A stretch of 64,000 nt of DNA from Blastomussa wellsi (taxonomy: Eukaryota; Cnidaria; Anthozoa; Scleractinia; Plerogyridae). The notes beneath the pieces are model-generated. The model had not been told where the DNA came from. It ran no database searches and saw only the letters and a list, made by a program, of their open reading frames with translations. A program made the position numbers and the translations under genes. This document shows, piece by piece, positions 10,701-20,560 of the stretch (the first letter of the stretch is position 1; each line of letters starts with the position of its first letter). Where the stretch lies: contig OX393562.1 in assembly GCA_947652115.1 (NCBI GenBank), positions 15,881,217-15,945,216 on the forward strand. Reading direction: 5' to 3'.

Positions 10701-13700
10701 CGTTAGGACTGAATACTGATCGAAAAAAATTGTTAAGTAAGTCTGCTTTCTCTTTATTATACGTCACAAAGCGATGACCATCTCTCGAGAAGCCGGGTGA
10801 TCGGGTGACACCCGATATTTGTGATACTGCAGGTATCTGATAGGCGCCAGGTTGAGACAGCGTTAAAACGTTCAATTCACAAGCATGGCATAGTGTCTTC
10901 ACTCGTCATGAAGACTGAAATGCGCTTAGAAGACAACGTGTTTTCAGCTTCAATGTACTCGCATCAATAGTTAATTTTAACAAGACTAAACAATTGTTTT
11001 AGGTTTCCACTGGTGGAAATTTCTTTTTAACTTTTCGAAGTAGCACCTTCTGTATTCAAACTTGTGGCTAGACAGACAAACGCGCTGGAGCCTGCAATGG
11101 TAACGAGAGCAAGTTTATCGACCATACTTGCAGCTGTACAGCTTAGTTTTACATCGATTGAGTCGAGTTTGCTAAAACTTGTTCTGTTACTTCTTTTCAG
11201 TTCCTGAAATCCGCGAAAAGAGAGGAGACCAGATGAGGGTAGTTAATGGGATTGCAGGGAAGGATGTCAAACTCATTTGTCAGGTTAAAGGCAGAGGCGT
11301 GTCCACTTACTGGCGAAAGAACAATAACACACTACACCCATCGGACCATCCGCGGATGAGAATCAAAGCGAACAAATACTTGAAGATAAAGAAAACTGAA
11401 AAAGAAGACTCTGGATTCTACACTTGTGTAGCTGCGAATGACTGCGATACAAACGCGTATACTGTGCAGCTCTTTGTTGCAAGTAAGTTAACACTAGTTA
11501 CAAGTTAAGAGTCAGTCAACCGGGTTGACTATTGCTCACAGAAAACGAAGGAGAGTTGTCATGTACTTTTGATAAACCCACCAAGATGAAAAATAAAAAT
11601 GGTTGTGGCGTGTCGGTCCGATCGCCGTTGTGTTTGAACGGACATTAGGGAGCTTAAGCAAATCACGACGGCAACCTCAACGAGAACGTCGCTAAACAAA
11701 AGATTTAATGAGCAGTACAATAGCTCTGCGCGTGCGTTATAATTCTTTGTACATTTCGTTGCCGTCCTCTGCAAAACAACAACGTGAAATGACCAATTTC
11801 TGAGTACTTTTGAGAACGTGAACCTCGACGGCTAAAGTTTCGGTTTTCTGTTTGAAAATAAACGCCGTCCTTATATTTTCTACAAGAGCTATGAAAGCGA
11901 TAGATGCACCAAATACATCAAGACAGTTGCGAAATTCGTGCGTAAAATATAAAGTCATTTTTAAGCAGGCGTCCTAGCCGTCGCCGTCGTCGTTGCTTAA
12001 GCTCCCTACTGTCACGCGTATAACTTCAAAAATCCACCAGACCAAAAACGTGTTTACACCAATGAAAACCTACAAACAGTGCAGGCCACGTTTTGTTAAA
12101 ATTACTATGCAAGTTTACTGAAGCTTTTATAAGGAGTGACATCCGACATGGTGAAACTTATCAGGAGCTTTAGATCTCAAAAAGTCAGCCTGACTTTTTC
12201 AAGTTCTGTCCTAATTGTGATTTGGAAAAAAATGATGAAAACTATTTTCGGTCAGCCTCTTCATTAAACAATTGCTTGATATCCATTTTGTTCTAGGAGC
12301 ATTTCCTGTATGGGAGAAAGAACGTAGTCGAATTTTTGTAGCCATTTTACTAAAACAGCCGAAAAATGTCCGTGACAGTGTCCCTGAAAGCTAAGCAACG
12401 TCAAATCAGCCCATTGTTTGATGACGTAGCGCAACAATAGGATTACCCGTTTAACTGATACCCTGGACGTATACTTGGAATTAGATCTACTTATAATAAT
12501 TATGGTCTAAAAAAATGGGTTCTTGCCCCATTACTTTTCACATGAATGTTTGTATTTGTAAAGCAGTTTTTATTGCTTTTTTTCAGTTTTAAAATTCATA
12601 CAAATAACACTGAAAGTGAAAATCTGTGACACCGTTTTTAGTTCAATTTCTATTGATGAAATTCCACATAAAAGTCTAGTTGTTTATGGAAACTTGTTCT
12701 CGCAATGACCTAATGTTGCGTGACACCTTGACTATTTGTAGTCGGTCTTTGCTCTAACGGTTGGCGGTTGAATGAAAAGCGTTCGTTGATACCGAAAGGG
12801 TCAAGAGTGAAAAATATATTGAACAACAGAAGCAGGATAGCCGCGTTTGTCGAAGAAATTGCACATAATTTTAAGGAAAAATCAGAGTCGTCACTACAAA
12901 GACGGCGAAGTCTAAGAACTGAGAATAAGGAGTGGAATTCTTGACATGTGGGCCATCATCGCGCCCAACAAATTGATCGACAGTCAGCACTACAAACGTC
13001 GCATCCTCCATTAATTTCATTCAAACGCGACAAAAACATAGGTAACTTTTTAGTCAGAGGTGCATTCCAAACAAATGATCAACCCGGAACTTTTAAATGC
13101 GCTCGCGCACGATGCAAGCGATCGGGATCCAAGCGATCTATCAAGATCACTGATCATTTCACCTATACCTCAGCCAATGTCATCTACTGCATAACTTGCA
13201 CTCTTTGCAAAAAGTTATACATCGGCGAAACAGGGAGACGACTAGGCGACCGATTCCGAGAACACCTTTGTGACGTAGAGAAAGACGACAAAAATGCATC
13301 TAAACCGGTACGGTCGCGAGACACTTCAATCTCCCAAATCATTCTAAACAACATGGCAGTCTGCGGCCTTTCCCTTCACCAGGGAAGCACGGAAAGCCGC
13401 AAAACTCTGTAACCAAAATTTGCTTTTCAAATCGGCACTCTTAATCCTCACGGTATCAACGAACGCTTTTCATTGAACTTATTTATTCCGTTGTTTTCAC
13501 GTTACCAGGCACCAGCCAATAGCGAAGCTCCATCTTTCTATAAATAAAAAAACACACGACATACAAATCCTTCATTCGCTCCGACGAAGGGCTAACGCTC
13601 GAAACGTCAGCTCTTGAATCTCTTTACGGTGGCCAATTCACATTATCAACCTAATTGATAAAATATATATGTTATATATATATTTATTATATATATAGCG

Positions 13701-13780
13701 ACAATTTTAGGTAATAAACCTTGCAGATAGAATTCTATATCTGCTATATTTTCACATGTGAGAAAAGCGATATATTATAC

Positions 13781-13824
<44 letters not shown>

Positions 13825-16800
13825 AACGTCACCATATTGTTTGCGATCGAGAGTGACTATTTAGCCCTCAGTTCATGTGGTGAGACTTCTTATTTTTCAT
13901 ACATGAGGTTGGAATCACACTTGCTTGTTAATCGCAAGCAACCTAAGCTAACGTAGGCTAACCGGAGAGCTATTTAGGCGAACCGGAGTGCTTAGTAGGC
14001 TATTTATTTTGCTCACTACATGAACTGAGTGCTGCATGGTATAATAGGTCAGCAACTGTCCCACTATTGTTTCACCACATGAACTAAAGTGCAAAGTAGT
14101 CTAAAGTTGTTGCAGTCCGTTTTGTATGCACGGCAGGCTGAGGTAAAGTATCATGAGTTTTATACGACAAGCATTTAAGTTATGTTGTCATTGAGGGTTC
14201 AATAACTTGAATTTCTTAGATGCAACGACGGACCCAAATCACCGGTTAACTCCAGGTAAGATTAATTCCTTCTAAGTTATCTTTAAATTATTTTATAATA
14301 AGAAATTTACCAAGGAATGTTTTTAACGCAGTGCTGGTAGTTCCCCAGATGTAGGACAATACTGACTTATAACTTCCCGTCTTCTCCCCTGTTCTACATT
14401 TGTTAGCTATTAATTAAGGGTTTCTTTTATTCAATCGTTCTCGTAGTCTAATTGTTTAACAGTGACACACGGCACACAGCCAATAAAATGCAAAGATTCG
14501 CAACAGCGAGGTGTTGGTCGATGTGAGATAAGGCTGACGGCCAAATAAACTATTAACTCATAGAAATTGCGATCGAATAATCCTACTTTTTTAGTAGAAT
14601 TCTAACTTATTTTCCTTCGAATAATAATTTTTCAACTAAGCAGATTGTAACATTCATCATCATCAATCCTTCAGACGTCGAGTGGCGCATAGGGCATCAA
14701 CCAGCAATCTCCATTCCTGGTGGCCCTTCGCAAGCCGTAAAGCCTGCTCCCAGTTAATGTTAAGGGCGCGCAGTTCTGCTTTTGCAGTTCTCCTCCAGAT
14801 GAACTTGTGACAGCCCCTTTTACCCTCGGGTGTCCATCTGAGAGCACCTTGGAGATTTTAGCAGTATCTCTGCGGAGCACGCGACCGATCCAGCGTCATC
14901 TTTGTCTCGTTAGGATAATCTCCAGAATCCAATTCTTTGTGCCCAAGGCTCCCAGCTTCATAGTCGCAGCTTCCTGGCGGTTTTCGCTGGCGCAGGCCAT
15001 TCTAGCCTGTAAGGGCTTTGAGTGTCCTTGGTCACCAAAAGGTCGAAGGTTACTTTTGTTACGGGGTGAGGTTGTCAACCTCACGCCCAACCCCCAAACT
15101 GGAAGGCCAGGAAACTGTTTTAGTCAGCATTTTCTCCAGCTGGCCTGTCTGGCAAGGTTGAAACTGCCAGGAACAGAACGCACGCTGGCATAGCCCAAAA
15201 GAATCATTAGACCAAGCAAGCCATTCCACCACGTCAAGCTGACAGTCCCAAAATTGGAACATGAATAGCAGTATTCTAAGAAAATTATACTAATCCTGTT
15301 ATTTTCTACCTGCTAGCTGCACCCAGATTCACGGTGCCTCCAGATAAACTGTTGCGCAACTTTCTCGCATTACCCGTCGGCAACTCAGTGAAGCTGGACT
15401 GTTCGGCCGATGGGTATCCACGACCCACAGTTAGATGGTACAAAGACGGATCATTGTTTCAGCAGAGAAAGGGTGGTAGCAGACTCTACTTGAGTTCTTG
15501 GACGCTCTTGCTAACTATGAAGGATTTGGTACCGATCGACACTGGCAAATACACTTGCAATGTCAGCAATGCGTATGGGTGGATCAACCATACTTATTAC
15601 GTGGACGTCCGTGGTAAGAATAAAGTTCTTAGTAGACTAGAAGCATTCCTGAGCTTGTGATATAACTCTCTCCTCCGTTTTCTTACTGGGTTGGGGATTG
15701 GTATGTGGTGAAAGAAATTGTGCGCAGCCTGGGGAGAGAGAAAACGAAAGCCTGCGGGGGACACCCGGCAGCCCGCACTCCTCCAAATTTTTCCCCTTTT
15801 TCCCCTCTCCCCCTATTTTCTTGCCTTTTCTCCGCTGAAGGAGCCTCTGCGGAGTAGAGGGGTGATATCAAGTTATAAAATACGTCGGTCAAGGATTCCT
15901 TTAGTTGCAACTTTGCAATACTTTGATCAATCTATTCCGAACGATGTTAGCAAATAAAAAATACTCAGCAAATTAAACGTTATTAATTTCTAGAACTTTT
16001 CCCGGAGCACGGCAAAATTTTACCAAAAACGTCAGAAATATCCAGATCCACCAGTTTTAGTCCTTTTTTCCTCTTTCAGAACGCGTTAAAGCCGAGCCAG
16101 TGGTCTTACCCATGGAAAACGTCACTGTTTACGTAGGAGAAAATGCCACGTTGTTGTGCAAAGCGTTTAGTGATTCCATGCCTCATTTCCAGTGGCTGCG
16201 TTGGTCTCTGTCTCCTTTAAACAGTTCGGCCAACAGGTCAATCGAACATCCACACTACGAAGTCATCAAACAGCTTAACCATCACTTAGTTTTACCGCAA
16301 AGCAATAAGAAGTTTGACTTCCATGGAGAGAAGCTGACTTTGATTAATGTAACTAAGAAAGATGAAGGGAAATACACGTGCATTGTGGGAAATGCCGTTG
16401 GTTACGCCGTAGAGCAAGCATACATTATTGTTTACAAAAACAAAGGTAGTTAAATGTTGTGATTTGTCAGATGACTTATGTACCCTTAGTTTTGCAACAA
16501 TCAGCGGATACTGAGTGTTCTGTTTTCGTATGTTTTCATTCAGTCTCGCAGGGCCAATCACTGGAAGAGGGGGAACTTAAAGTCGATGGTCTCCTAGAGC
16601 CCGGCCCACGCGCCACAGGACGGGTTTACCCTGTTTGAGCATTTCACTCTCTGTGAAGTAATCGTTTATTTATTTTTTCATGCTAAACAGACAAACAAGA
16701 TGCCTCTCAGAAGCACGTAAATTCTTCAGATGGTAAGTGCAACAGTAAAATCACCAAGCCTGTTTGTCAATAAGATTGGCTGGCTGACTGACTGGCTGAC

Positions 16801-19792
16801 TGAGTGATGTAACTGACTGACTGGCTGGCTGCCTGACTGGCTGACTGACTGGCTGACTGGCTGACTGGCTGACTGGCTGACGGACTGACTGACTGGCTGA
16901 TTGAGTGATGGACTGACTGACTGGCTGCCTGATTGGCTGACTGACTGACTGGCTGGCTGACTGGTTGGCTGACTGGCTTGCTGGCTTGCTGGCTGGCTGG
17001 CTGACTGACTGACTGACTGACTGACGGACTGACTTACTGACTGGCTGACTGATTGACGGACTGACTGAGCGGTTAACTGGCTGACTGACGGACTGACTGA
17101 CAGAAGGACAGACTGACTGACTGACTGGCTGATTGATTGACGGAGTGACTGACCGGCTGACTGACTGGCTGGCTGACTGACGGACTGGCTGACTGACTAG
17201 CTGGCGGGCTGGCTGGCTGGCTGGCTGACTGGCTGACTGACTGACTGGCTGACTGGCTGACTGACTGGCTGGCTCACTGATTGACTGACGAACTGACTGA
17301 CTGACTGGCTGGCTGGCTTACTGACTGACTGACTGGCTGACTGATTGACGGACTGACTGACCGGCTGACTGGCTGACTGACAGACTGACTGACTAATGGA
17401 CTGATTGACGGACTGACTGACCGGCTGACTGATTGGCTGGCTGGCTGGCTGACTGACGGACTGACTGAATGGCTAACTGACTCACTGGCTGGCCGACGGA
17501 CGGATGGACTGGCTGACGGACTGACTGACGGGCTGATTGACTAACGGACTGACTGACAGACAGTCTGACGGATGGACAGGTTGACTGACGGACAGACGTA
17601 CTGACTGACTAACGGACTGACTGACTGACGGACTGACTAATGGACTGACGGACTGACAGGCCGACTGACTGACAGACGGACAGACTGACGGACTGCCTGA
17701 GGGACTGATTGACTAGCTGACTGGCCGAATGACTAGCTCACTGGTGACGGACTGACTGATTGGTTGGCTGACTGACTGACTGACTGACGGACTGTGACTG
17801 GCTGGTTGGGTGGTTGGCTGGATTGCTGACTGACTGCCTGGCTGGATGGCTGACTGACTGACTGAGTGGCTGGCTGGCTGACTGACTGACTGACTGACTG
17901 GCATACTAACTGACTGACTGGCTGGCTGACTGACTGACTGGATGGCTGGCAGGCTGACTGACTGACTGACTGTCTGGCTGGTCGACTGACTGACTGACTG
18001 ACGAGTCTCGGGGGCGAGAGAAATACTAGGGTATATTGAGGATCGCGGGATATCACGGGAAGGGTTGAAGACAAAATTCTTTCGACCCTTTCTGGTCTGA
18101 CTGATTGGCTCTCTAACTGTGCGCGTGCCTGGCTGGCTGACTGACCGACGGACTGTCGTCCTGGGGTTAGGCAGTATTTTCCGTCAAAACAGATAGGCAC
18201 AGCGATCTTCAACTAAACCAATGAGACAAAGCGTGACCCAACAGTAGTTGAACCGTTTCAAATTAAAATGGTTTGAAAGTGTTCTGTTGGGACGCTTCAA
18301 CGAAATAAATCAAACCCACTTTCGTTTGGAATGATTGTTACCCAAAAGACACAAGTGACATCCACTTTGAAACTAACCTCGTCTACATCAGACGTACGTG
18401 GTGGTCTGTCGTTTACCAAGATTCCCCAAACCGTGCAGTCATTTGATTTCTTTCTTTTAATTTTCATGTTGACCAGACAGTCGAGATTTCACGAAGAAGC
18501 GCGTTATTAATTCTTTGGATGGTAAGTACAACGGTAAAGCCGTTAGTTATCACTGTGTTTCTTTTTCAGGGAGAACTGAATTATTTGCCGAAAACTAAGT
18601 TTTATCTTGGATTATCTAACTGAGCAATATTACTTACGGAGAATTCGACGTGCAGAGGAGAACGTGTTGCCTTTGTAACTATACACCTGCAAATGGTTAG
18701 ATGTTCCAGTCTTCTCGGATAACGACGATAAACCGTAGGTCCCGTCTCCTGTATCTTCAATGTTACGGGTCAGCAGGGGACGTTAAAGAACCCACACACT
18801 TTTCGTAAAGCGTAGGGCATGGATTTCCCGGTGTTGTGGTCTGGTCTGTTACATTTGTACTCATGGCTGGGTGGTTGGGGTGAGATCAGAAATGGACTGG
18901 TAGCGTCTGCCATCGGAACCTTTACATGCTGACGTCCGACCTCAACCCTGACTAGAAATGTAAAAGCGCTATACAACGAATTCTATTACCATTGTAAATA
19001 TTATAAATAAGAGTAAAGGATTAAAGGTGCTCTGTCACGGATAACACATTTGAAAAGTTTAGCTAACTTTTCAAATTTGTCCTTTCCAATTCTTCTCAAT
19101 CTTCCTCATTCAAAGCCATCCTTATTCCTTCTCAGTTTGTTGTTACGTCTTTGGTGTTTTTCTTCCTTGGTAAACTATTGTTTGAAAGTTTCCAAAGTTC
19201 AGAAGTTTAGACATTACAAGTCACCGAAAGTGCGTTTTTAACAAGTATGCGTGACCCGAGAGCCATATAGTAAACTACTTGCTAACCGAGCTTGCTCGAG
19301 CTGTACTGGGGAATATTGGCCCTCGATCTATTTTGTACGTACCTTGCTGCGCTCGGTCCGTACTTCTACGACCTCGGGCCAATATTCCCCAGTGGGGCCC
19401 TCGCGCTAGGTTAGTATTTCTATTCGGAGCTGAACGCTGCCATAACCTATTTAGCCTGAGCCAGTTTTTAGACCGATAAAAGCACAGAACAGATCTTGTT
19501 GACAGATTACACTGCAAACATTATTTGGTACCTATTTTGAACAGGTACCAGTGGCGAGAAGCCTGGAAACAACTCCAGTGGAGCCAGTGGGTTCCAGCAC
19601 CCAGACGTCTTGATTGGAATGTTGGCAGGCGTGATTGTGCTGTTGGTCGTCATGTTCGGTTTGTGCTACTGGTACATGAAGAAGATTCGGGCTCGGTCGT
19701 CGGCGGAGAACAGTCGCCGACCAGAGATCGATTCACTTCGGGCGAGGCACGAAGTGCAGAATGAGTACGTTATAGTACCAGATTTTAACTGA
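7631..19792 (+). CDS. Gene A: kinase-less FGFR-family receptor (three Ig domains, TM, short tail)
   Basis: The coding sequence is join(7631..7718, 11201..11482, 14220..14255, 15317..15613, 16080..16445, 16691..16732, 18477..18521, 19545..19792): 1404 nt, 467 aa plus stop. All junctions are GT-AG and every intron is phase 1. Residues 1-25 form a signal peptide (basic start, hydrophobic core). Ig D1 has C56/C105 and W67; D2 has C164/C216 and W176; D3 has C261/C335 and W273. D2 ends in the FGFR-type block INHTYYVDV and D3 carries HFQWLRW and GEKLTLINVTKKDEGKYTC, both close to vertebrate FGFR consensus. Two short hydrophilic linker exons precede a membrane helix at about 408-430. The cytoplasmic part is only about 37 residues, basic near the membrane, with NEYVIV before the stop. 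By family knowledge this layout matches FGFRL1-type receptors, which bind ligand or heparin at the cell surface without kinase signalling. FGFRL1 orthology is not proven; an independent loss of the kinase after tandem duplication is equally possible. No acid box is seen between D1 and D2. Confidence 0.85.
8850..10905 (-). mobile_element. Degenerate non-LTR retrotransposon (CR1/L2-like LINE), antisense in gene A intron 1
   Basis: Minus-strand frames show reverse-transcriptase motifs in order: NAHGPDNIPGRLLK (about 10.6 kb), KNYRPISLL (about 10.4 kb), the block YLDFAKAFNKVAH (about 10.1 kb), VPQASILGPLLF (about 9.95 kb) and FADD (about 9.85 kb). A C-terminal WNKLPTDIKSVDSF-type end lies near 9.15 kb. 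The 3' tail ends in AAT and AAAT microsatellites at about 8885-8940. The frame is broken between 10141 and 10261 and again after 9755, and the conserved PQG is PQA, so the copy is dead. The 5' end (endonuclease and ORF1) is missing. The clade call is inference from motif wording and tail. Confidence 0.85.
8885..8940. repeat. AAT/AAAT/AATT microsatellite at the LINE 3' tail
   Basis: Runs of (aat)n, (aaat)n and (taat)n follow each other on the + strand. Read on the minus strand they form the simple-repeat tail of the LINE copy. Confidence 0.85.
11201..11482 (+). CDS. Gene A exon 2: Ig domain 1
   Basis: The 282 nt exon is bounded by a pyrimidine-rich TTCTTTTCAG acceptor and an A/GTAAGT donor, phase 1 at both ends. 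It encodes an I-set/C2-type Ig domain with VKLICQVKG (C56), YWRKNN (W67) and KEDSGFYTCVAAN (C105). One exon per Ig domain with 1-1 phase is the usual arrangement for Ig domain shuffling. Confidence 0.88.
11646..12008. mobile_element. TIR element (TAGGGAGCTTAAGCA ends) in gene A intron 2
   Basis: The left end tagggagcttaagcaa matches the reverse complement of the right end ttgcttaagctcccta, and both continue into CGACGGC-rich sequence. The element is about 363 bp and has no coding capacity. Confidence 0.7.
12009..12395. repeat. Dispersed repeat related to 35390-35710
   Basis: This stretch shares gtttacacca.tg.aaacct, caggagctttagatctcaa and a terminal cagtg..gtccct block in the same order with 35390-35710 in gene B intron 9. 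It begins ctgtcacg and ends cgtgacagtgtccct, suggesting short terminal inverted repeats. There is no coding capacity. Confidence 0.45.
12771..13474. repeat. 24-bp perfect inverted repeat flanking the Penelope-like fragment
   Basis: The 24 bases at 12771-12794 are the exact reverse complement of 13451-13474. The right copy lies in the coding end of the Penelope-like frame (PHGINERFSLN). The left copy is therefore probably a short inverted fragment of the same element, as is common at Penelope-element 5' ends. Confidence 0.7.
12948..13660 (+). mobile_element. Penelope-like retroelement, 3' fragment with GIY-YIG endonuclease
   Basis: The + strand frame encodes PPLISFKRDKNIGNFLVRGA, then TFKCARARCK, then the GIY-YIG-type block VIYCITCTLCKKLYIGETGR followed by RFREHL. 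This is the C-terminal endonuclease module of Penelope-like elements. The reverse transcriptase is absent. A stop after SRKTL (at 13410-13412) interrupts the conserved continuation, which resumes as FAFQIGTLNPHGINERF, so the copy is dead. After the coding end comes the tail motif ccgacgaagggctaacgctc followed by gaaacgtcag at 13581-13610, discussed as hammerhead-like. The copy is sense relative to gene A, in intron 2. Confidence 0.85.
13661..13698. repeat. AT microsatellite
   Basis: An imperfect (AT)n tract lies directly 3' of the Penelope-like tail. Confidence 0.85.
14220..14255 (+). CDS. Gene A exon 3: 36-nt D1-D2 linker
   Basis: The micro-exon lies between TTTCTTAG and GTAAGATT and keeps phase 1-1. 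It encodes NATTDPNHRLTP. Gene B has a 36-nt exon in the same position. Vertebrate FGFRs carry an acidic 'acid box' here; this linker has a single Asp. The call rests on splice sites, phase and position, since the exon is too short to recognise alone. Confidence 0.7.
14663..15262 (-). mobile_element. Second LINE remnant, C-terminal end, antisense in gene A intron 3
   Basis: The minus strand encodes RRWIGRVLRRDTAKISKV, then, after a frameshift, LRWTPEGKRGCHKF, WRRTAKAELRALNINWEQAL and a terminal LVDALCATRRLKD before the stop at 14665-14663. This RW(I/L)GHVLR...LRWTPEGKR...WRRT pattern is the usual C-terminal end of a family of animal LINE proteins. There are several frameshifts and stops. Sequence right of about 14.94 kb is probably the same element but less certain. 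Confidence 0.75.
15317..15613 (+). CDS. Gene A exon 4: Ig domain 2 (FGFR-type D2)
   Basis: The 297 nt exon runs from CTGCTAG to a G/GTAAGA donor, phase 1-1. It encodes VKLDCSADGYPRPTVRWYKD (C164, W176), then WTLLLTMKDLVPIDTGKYTC (C216) and NAYGWINHTYYVDV. The latter two blocks are near-diagnostic for the FGFR second Ig domain, which in known receptors carries most heparin and FGF contacts. Confidence 0.92.
16080..16445 (+). CDS. Gene A exon 5: Ig domain 3 (FGFR-type D3)
   Basis: The 366 nt exon runs from CTCTTTCAG to G/GTAGTT, phase 1-1. It encodes NVTVYVGENATLLCKAFSD (C261), PHFQWLRW (W273), HYEVIK and GEKLTLINVTKKDEGKYTC (C335). The H-x-QWL motif is characteristic of FGFR D3. Unlike vertebrate FGFRs, where D3 is split over two exons allowing IIIb/IIIc choice, D3 here is in one exon. 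Confidence 0.9.
16691..16732 (+). CDS. Gene A exon 6: first juxtamembrane linker exon
   Basis: A 42-nt exon between CTAAACAG and GTAAGTGC, phase 1-1, encodes DKQDASQKHVNSSD. It resembles exon 7 in frame and at the donor, and the similarity continues about 12 nt into the intron (gtaagtgcaac vs gtaagtacaac), showing local exon duplication. Either or both may be used in the mRNA. Confidence 0.65.
16770..18005. repeat. GACT/GGCT tetranucleotide-based array in gene A intron 6
   Basis: About 1.2 kb is made almost wholly of diverged (gact), (ggct) and (gacg) units, with a short outlier block near 18098-18155. Minus-strand frames through it read SVSQSVSQ-type peptides and are artefacts of the repeat. 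The array separates the two duplicated linker exons. Confidence 0.95.
18477..18521 (+). CDS. Gene A exon 7: second juxtamembrane linker exon
   Basis: A 45-nt exon between GACCAG and GTAAGTAC, phase 1-1, encodes DSRDFTKKRVINSLD. It aligns with exon 6 (D-x-x-D...KxVxxS-D). Including both exons keeps the frame, as does skipping either. Confidence 0.65.
18655..19014 (+). mobile_element. SINE copy (family shared with 32810-33114), 5' truncated
   Basis: The blocks acctgcaaatggt, aaaccgtag, ccgtctcctg, aggggacgtt, agaacccacacact and ttcccggtgttgt occur in the same order here and on the minus strand of 32810-33114. The tRNA-like head seen in that copy is missing here. The copy ends in an A/T-rich tail before exon 8 of gene A. 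Confidence 0.75.
19021..19233. mobile_element. TTAA-type MITE copy (family 'M1')
   Basis: It begins TTAAAGGTGCTCTGTCACGG and contains the M1 core: caatcttcctcattc, aagccatcctt and ttggtgtttttcttccttg. The same core is found at 21.75, 29.5, 48.6, 50.65 and 53.3 kb in either orientation. The right end is diverged. Confidence 0.7.
19283..19408. mobile_element. Short TIR element around CTGGGGAATATTGGCCC
   Basis: The sequence ctggggaatattggcc at the left reappears as its reverse complement in the right half, and outer ctaacc/ggttag ends pair as well. It is a roughly 126-bp fold-back MITE about 135 bp before the last exon of gene A. Confidence 0.65.
19545..19792 (+). CDS. Gene A exon 8: transmembrane helix and short cytoplasmic tail, stop
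   Basis: From a TTTTGAACAG acceptor the exon encodes a Gly/Ser/Asn-rich stalk, then the helix VLIGMLAGVIVLLVVMFGLC (about 407-426), YWYMKKIRARSS as a basic stop-transfer, and EVQNEYVIVPDFN before TGA at 19790-19792. No GT donor is needed: the frame ends here, so the encoded receptor has no kinase. Tyr460 in NEYVIV is the only tyrosine in the distal tail. Confidence 0.88.
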
Positions 19793-20033
19793 TCTTCAAT
19801 GAGGTCAACGCATAATTCATGTCCTCCATGAGGTTTTTCTTTGGGCTGTTCTGTCCTCTGTTTTCTTCCGTTTAGTTTTCGTTTGGAGAGCTCTTTTAAG
19901 ATGTATAGGGTAAATTATATATCATTCAGTTAAGACATAGATTCTTGTATAGAAGTATTTTTATTGCTTATGTTCAGTGGAAATTGAGATTAGTAGACAC
20001 TAAAATTGTAGGAGAAAAAATTTAAACAAATAA

Positions 20034-20070
20034 GAACTTCCGGTAGTTAAAGAACTTCCGGTAGTAAAAA
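20034..20070. repeat. Two-copy tandem repeat
   Basis: The unit aagaacttccggtagt is present twice head-to-tail with a one-base spacing difference. Confidence 0.75.
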
Positions 20071-20229
20071 TGAGAGAAATGGAAATAGAAAATCAAATAC
20101 AAAATTAGTCCGTCGAACCTGAAGCGAAAATGGGACGAGTTGAAAAATAGCCCACCTGATCTTTTCGGACTGCTGCTATCCTTTTGCGCTGCAATTGTTT
20201 TCTCCTGCCTTTTACGGCTTCACGTTCCA

Positions 20230-20560
20230 CGGATCCCGGCATAAGAAACCGAGCGCAATCGAACTGAAATCTTCGGCAATCGAACGAAATCGAACTCGCG
20301 CAAAAAATGTATAATCGAATTTCATCGAACGTTCGATTTTCGGACTCATGATTTTTAAACTGGTGTTGAAAATCAGTGACAAGTTTTTTTTTAACGCAAA
20401 AATTGACGTTTTCAATGGGCTTGGTTTACCAGAGCTTGTGTACAGCAGCACAAGCAGTCAGACTACAATCGAACGCAATCCATTGGATTTGTTCGATTGA
20501 GTTCGGTTGTCGAACTCAATCCACCGATTGAGTTCGATTTCCGAATGTTCGATTTCCTCT
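20230..20560. repeat. ATCGAAC/TTCGATT-rich block
   Basis: The heptamer atcgaac or its complement gttcgat occurs many times, with inverted sub-blocks such as gattgagttcggttgtcgaa and its partner. It looks like a degraded fold-back repeat. Confidence 0.55.

Noticed and set aside
14807..15193. 128-codon plus-strand frame
   Set aside because: It is the opposite strand of the LINE C-terminal remnant, whose minus-strand reading gives recognisable motifs.
16770..18005. CRISPR-like array
   Set aside because: The repeat is a continuous tetranucleotide tract without spacers, in a eukaryotic intron.
17713..18212. Minus-strand open frames rich in SVSQSVSQ across the GACT/GGCT array
   Set aside because: Tetranucleotide repeats lacking stops give long low-complexity frames; there is no signal, domain or splice support.
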